NCBI GenBank assembly: GCA_024227975.1
Contig: JAAETV010000708.1
Span: 1-7,885 of the forward strand
DNA: 7,885 nucleotides
Direction of reading: 5' to 3'
Source: Actinomycetes bacterium
GTDB taxonomy: Bacteria; Actinomycetota; Acidimicrobiia; Acidimicrobiales; SZUA-35
The notes beneath the pieces were generated by a model. The model did not search any database, was not told where the DNA came from, and worked only from the letters and a program-made list of their open reading frames with translations. This document shows, one piece after another, positions 5,705-7,885 of the stretch (positions are counted from its first letter, which is position 1; every line of letters begins with the position of its first letter). The translations under genes and the position numbers were made by a program.

Positions 5705-6719
5705 GCTCGCTCAGCAGGGCCTGGTCATCATCATCGAGCTGGTCGAGCCAGCGGCCGAGGAAGACCTCGGCCGCCTCGATCACCGCCTCGACCCGGTTGG
5801 TGGCCATGGCGTTCAGTCCCATGGCCCGACCCAGGTTCCTGTCGGGTTCGATCACCAACACCTCCGTCCCCGCCTCTCGTAGGTTGGCGGCGTTGGTGGT
5901 CAGGCGGCGTCGAGGGTAGGCCCGCAGCAAGCTGGCCAGGGGAGACCGTCCGAACCTGACGGAGTCGATCGACAGGGGAGAGGAGACGATGACGATGTCG
6001 AGGTCCTGGCCAATCAGGAGGTCGGTGTTGTCGGGCGAGTGGATGCCACCGTCAACCAGGCTCACACCGTCGACAACGACAGGGGCGAAGTAGCCCGGCA
6101 CAGCACAGCTCGCCTCAACTGCCTGGGCCACCTCGATCAGTGGGGAGTCATCGTCTCGACCGAAGACCCGGCGGATCCCGGTTTGCTGTTCGGTCGTCGT
6201 GATCCACAGGTCCCGGTCTGGCCAACCGTTGGGGTGGAGGGGGCGGATGGCGTCACCCACGGGGCTGGTCGGCGTCCGCCCCTCGGGCAGGAGCCCGGTC
6301 AGCAGATGACTGGGGCGGAGTCGATGACCGCGACGCAGCTCACTCGTCACCAGGGATAGGGCCGACGGTCCGCCCTGCAGATCGGGGAAGCGGAAACTGG
6401 CTACTCCCACCATCTCTTCCAGGGGGCGGGGTTCGGCTCCCCCGGCCATGGGCTGGGTGGCGGCATCGAGGGCCTGCTGGCGCATCTCTTCGGTGCTGAG
6501 TCCGGCTCTGAGTCCGGCCGCAACGATCGACCCCGACGAGGTTCCGAGTACCAGGTCAGCCGAGTCCGGGTCCCATCCCGTCTGGTGGTGGAGGGCAAAG
6601 AGGACTCCGCAATGGAAGGCGTAGCCGGCGACCCCTCCTCCGGCCAGAACCAGACCGACCCGAGGTCGTTTGACCTCGGGTCGGTCGGTACTCAGCTTGC
6701 GGCCTGGATTGCTTGCCAC
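5664..6719 (-). CDS. Patatin-like phospholipase / RssA-type serine hydrolase
   Basis: A 351-residue patatin-family hydrolase expected to cleave acyl esters of phospholipids or other lipids. The oxyanion-hole motif GGGVAG is at 27-32, the nucleophile elbow GTSSG has Ser61, and the dyad Asp223 lies in VDGGIHS. All catalytic elements are intact. No signal peptide or clear membrane helix is seen, so it is probably cytosolic or membrane-peripheral. The start is a GTG (6717-6719), 28 bp inside the end of the upstream molybdenum-hydroxylase gene; no other ATG or GTG precedes the first beta strand (RVGLVLAGGG). Codons about 12-22 coincide with a perfect 15-bp-stem hairpin. The 3' end overlaps the convergent PspC/toastrack gene by 41 bp. 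Substrate is unknown; a link to membrane stress would be speculative. Confidence 0.93.
   Translation of the reverse strand: MASNPGRKLSTDRPEVKRPRVGLVLAGGGVAGYAFHCGVLFALHHQTGWDPDSADLVLGTSSGSIVAAGLRAGLSTEEMRQQALDAATQPMAGGAEPRPLEEMVGVASFRFPDLQGGPSALSLVTSELRRGHRLRPSHLLTGLLPEGRTPTSPVGDAIRPLHPNGWPDRDLWITTTEQQTGIRRVFGRDDDSPLIEVAQAVEASCAVPGYFAPVVVDGVSLVDGGIHSPDNTDLLIGQDLDIVIVSSPLSIDSVRFGRSPLASLLRAYPRRRLTTNAANLREAGTEVLVIEPDRNLGRAMGLNAMATNRVEAVIEAAEVFLGRWLDQLDDDDQALLSELSPEQRRSHQYPG
5700..5715. terminator. Small hairpin at the PspC/toastrack stop codon
   Basis: GCTGAG-CTCG-CTCAGC is a 6-bp stem with a tetraloop that spans the PspC/toastrack TGA (5702-5704) and lies inside the 3' coding end of the patatin gene. 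No T-tract follows on the + strand. It is a weak terminator candidate based on position only. Confidence 0.25.
6653..6686 (-). terminator. Perfect 15-bp-stem hairpin after molybdenum hydroxylase stop, inside patatin 5' end
   Basis: Arms 6653-6667 and 6672-6686 are perfectly complementary over 15 bp with a 4-nt loop (AAAC on the minus strand). Read on the minus strand it starts 5 nt after the hydroxylase TGA, the usual position of a terminator, and is followed by TGGTTCTGG rather than a T-run. It is also codons about 12-22 of the patatin gene. It may be a terminator, attenuator or mRNA-processing stem. The fold is seen; the function is inference. Confidence 0.55.
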
Positions 6720-7885
6720 ACGGCCTGGCTAGTGAGCGGCATGTCGATGTGGCGCACCCCGAGATGGGAGACTGCATCGACGACAGCGTTGTGGATAGCC
6801 GGGGTCGAGCCGATCGTTCCCGATTCGCCGATGCCCTTGGCCCCCATGGGATTGCGGGGGCTCGGGGTCTCGGTGTTGCTCGTCTCGAAGAAAGGTAGCT
6901 CGGCCGCCGATGGGATGGCGTAGTCCATCAGGTTGCTGGTGATGGGGTTGCCGGCTTCGTCGTATGCCACGATCTCGTAGAGAGCCTGGGCTGCCCCCTG
7001 AGCGATGCCACCGTGCTGCTGGCCCATGACCAGCATCGGGTTGAGGATCCTGCCGCAATCATCGACGGCGATATGGCGCAGCATCTCGACCTGCCCGGTC
7101 TCGAAGTCGACCTCGACGACCGAGATATGGGAACCGAAGGGGAAGGTGGAGTCGGTCCCGTCGAAGTCGAGCTCGTGGGCGAGGCCAGGGTCCATCCCTT
7201 CGGGCCGTTTGGAGTCGTCGTTGGAGGCGGCGGCAAGGTCACCCCAGGTGACGGCCGATGTCGGAACGCCCGCTACCTGGAGGCCACCGTCGCCGGCCAC
7301 GATGTCGTCCTCGCTGGCCTCGAGGAGGTGGGCGGCGAGGGTCTTGGCCTTGGCCAGTACGGTCTCGCTGGCCAGATGGACCGCTGAGCCCGCGGTCTGC
7401 AAGGAGCGCGACCCCATCGTGCCCTGGCCCCGGGGGATCTCGTCAGTGTCGGACTGGAGGAGCTTCACGCTCTCCATCGGGATGCCCAACATGTCAGACA
7501 CGATCATGGAGAATGCTGTCAGGTGCCCTTGGCCGTGGGCGCTGGTCCCGACCCTGGCCGTCGCTGTCCCGTCTTCGTGGACCTCGACGGCCCCGTACTC
7601 GACATGGAGTCCGAGGGGAGCTGTCACCTCGACATAGCTGGAGAGCCCGATCCCGAGCTGCTTGGTCGCTCCCGAGGTCCGCCGTTGGGCCTGTTCGGCT
7701 AGCAGAGACTGATAGTCAGCCGCCTCGAGGACGGCGTCGAGGGCCTTCTCGTACTCGCCACAGTCGTAGTTGGCCCCGCCCAGGGTGGTTAGGGGGAAGG
7801 CGTCGGGTTGGAGGTAGTTCTTGCGCCGTAGCTCAGCGGGGTCCATGCCGAGCTCGTCGGCCGCGTTATCTATCACCCTCTCCAG
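6692..7885 (-). CDS. Molybdenum hydroxylase large subunit, xanthine/CO/aldehyde dehydrogenase family (C-terminal part)
   Basis: The visible 397 residues are about the C-terminal half of a molybdopterin-binding large subunit (usually about 750-800 residues). The frame is open to base 7885, reading LER before the GTG at 7874-7876, so that GTG is internal and the start is outside. Family motifs include ELGMDPAELRRKNY near the visible N terminus, GQGHLTAF (around 7511-7534), SDTDEIPRGQGTMGSRS (7403-7453), VDDCGRILNP, and GAKGIGESG, whose Glu (codon 6824-6826) is the conserved active-site base. It hydroxylates a substrate carbon using water and passes electrons to FAD and Fe-S partners, whose genes would lie outside. 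The N-terminal loop that separates true CO dehydrogenases from other members is not in the window, so the substrate cannot be assigned. The stop lies 28 bp downstream of the patatin GTG start. Confidence 0.93.
   Translation of the reverse strand: MERVIDNAADELGMDPAELRRKNYLQPDAFPLTTLGGANYDCGEYEKALDAVLEAADYQSLLAEQAQRRTSGATKQLGIGLSSYVEVTAPLGLHVEYGAVEVHEDGTATARVGTSAHGQGHLTAFSMIVSDMLGIPMESVKLLQSDTDEIPRGQGTMGSRSLQTAGSAVHLASETVLAKAKTLAAHLLEASEDDIVAGDGGLQVAGVPTSAVTWGDLAAASNDDSKRPEGMDPGLAHELDFDGTDSTFPFGSHISVVEVDFETGQVEMLRHIAVDDCGRILNPMLVMGQQHGGIAQGAAQALYEIVAYDEAGNPITSNLMDYAIPSAAELPFFETSNTETPSPRNPMGAKGIGESGTIGSTPAIHNAVVDAVSHLGVRHIDMPLTSQAVWQAIQAAS

Noticed and set aside
6496..6519. Tandem 12-bp near-repeat (CTGAGTCCGGCT/C) in the patatin gene
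   Set aside because: It encodes AGLRAGLS just after the nucleophile elbow, where patatins normally have a similar Ala/Gly/Leu helix of the same length. It looks like codon coincidence, not an expansion.
7005..7637. 210-codon open frame on + opposite the molybdenum hydroxylase
   Set aside because: Ser/Arg/Pro-rich shadow; the minus frame matches a well-known enzyme family throughout.

Overview
The window is a dense, high-GC bacterial chromosome segment with eight protein genes, two of them cut by the window edges. Gene content points to an actinobacterium: PspC-type sensor kinase with a LuxR-type regulator and a divergent PspC/toastrack membrane protein, a FadE-type acyl-CoA dehydrogenase, an actinobacterial MaoC-like hotdog protein, and an FHA-cyclase. 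An Acidimicrobiia-like uncultured lineage is a guess, not shown by the sequence. No tRNA, rRNA, CRISPR array, transposase or integrase is seen.

Left part (1-1536): the C-terminal half of an acyl-CoA dehydrogenase on + converges on an FHA-adenylate/guanylate cyclase gene on -. Only 24 bp separate them, and these hold a 7-bp inverted repeat that could terminate both. Middle (1588-4389, all -): read in transcription order, a PspC-domain sensor histidine kinase, a NarL/LuxR response regulator (ATGA overlap), a MaoC-like double-hotdog protein and then the FHA-cyclase. Gaps of about 55 and 51 bp allow, but do not prove, a single four-gene transcript.

Divergent control region (4390-4522): it separates the kinase from a + strand gene for a PspC + membrane + LiaF/toastrack protein (4523-5704). 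It contains a 12-bp direct repeat and three TCAGGG/CCCTGA half-sites spaced exactly 22 bp apart. This is the best candidate operator in the window, perhaps for the adjacent response regulator. Together these genes look like an envelope-stress sensing module in which the PspC/toastrack protein senses or modulates and the kinase/regulator pair responds.

Right part (5664-7885, -): the C-terminal half of a molybdenum hydroxylase large subunit (xanthine/CO/aldehyde dehydrogenase family) runs into a patatin-like phospholipase gene that starts (GTG) 28 bp inside it. A perfect 15-bp-stem hairpin begins 5 nt after the hydroxylase stop codon, inside the patatin coding sequence. The patatin gene ends 41 bp inside the convergent PspC/toastrack gene.

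The families here are known. The most unusual signals are at DNA level: the regularly spaced half-sites, the terminator-like hairpin inside a coding region, hairpins abutting two start codons, and a G-quadruplex motif in the proline linker of the PspC protein.
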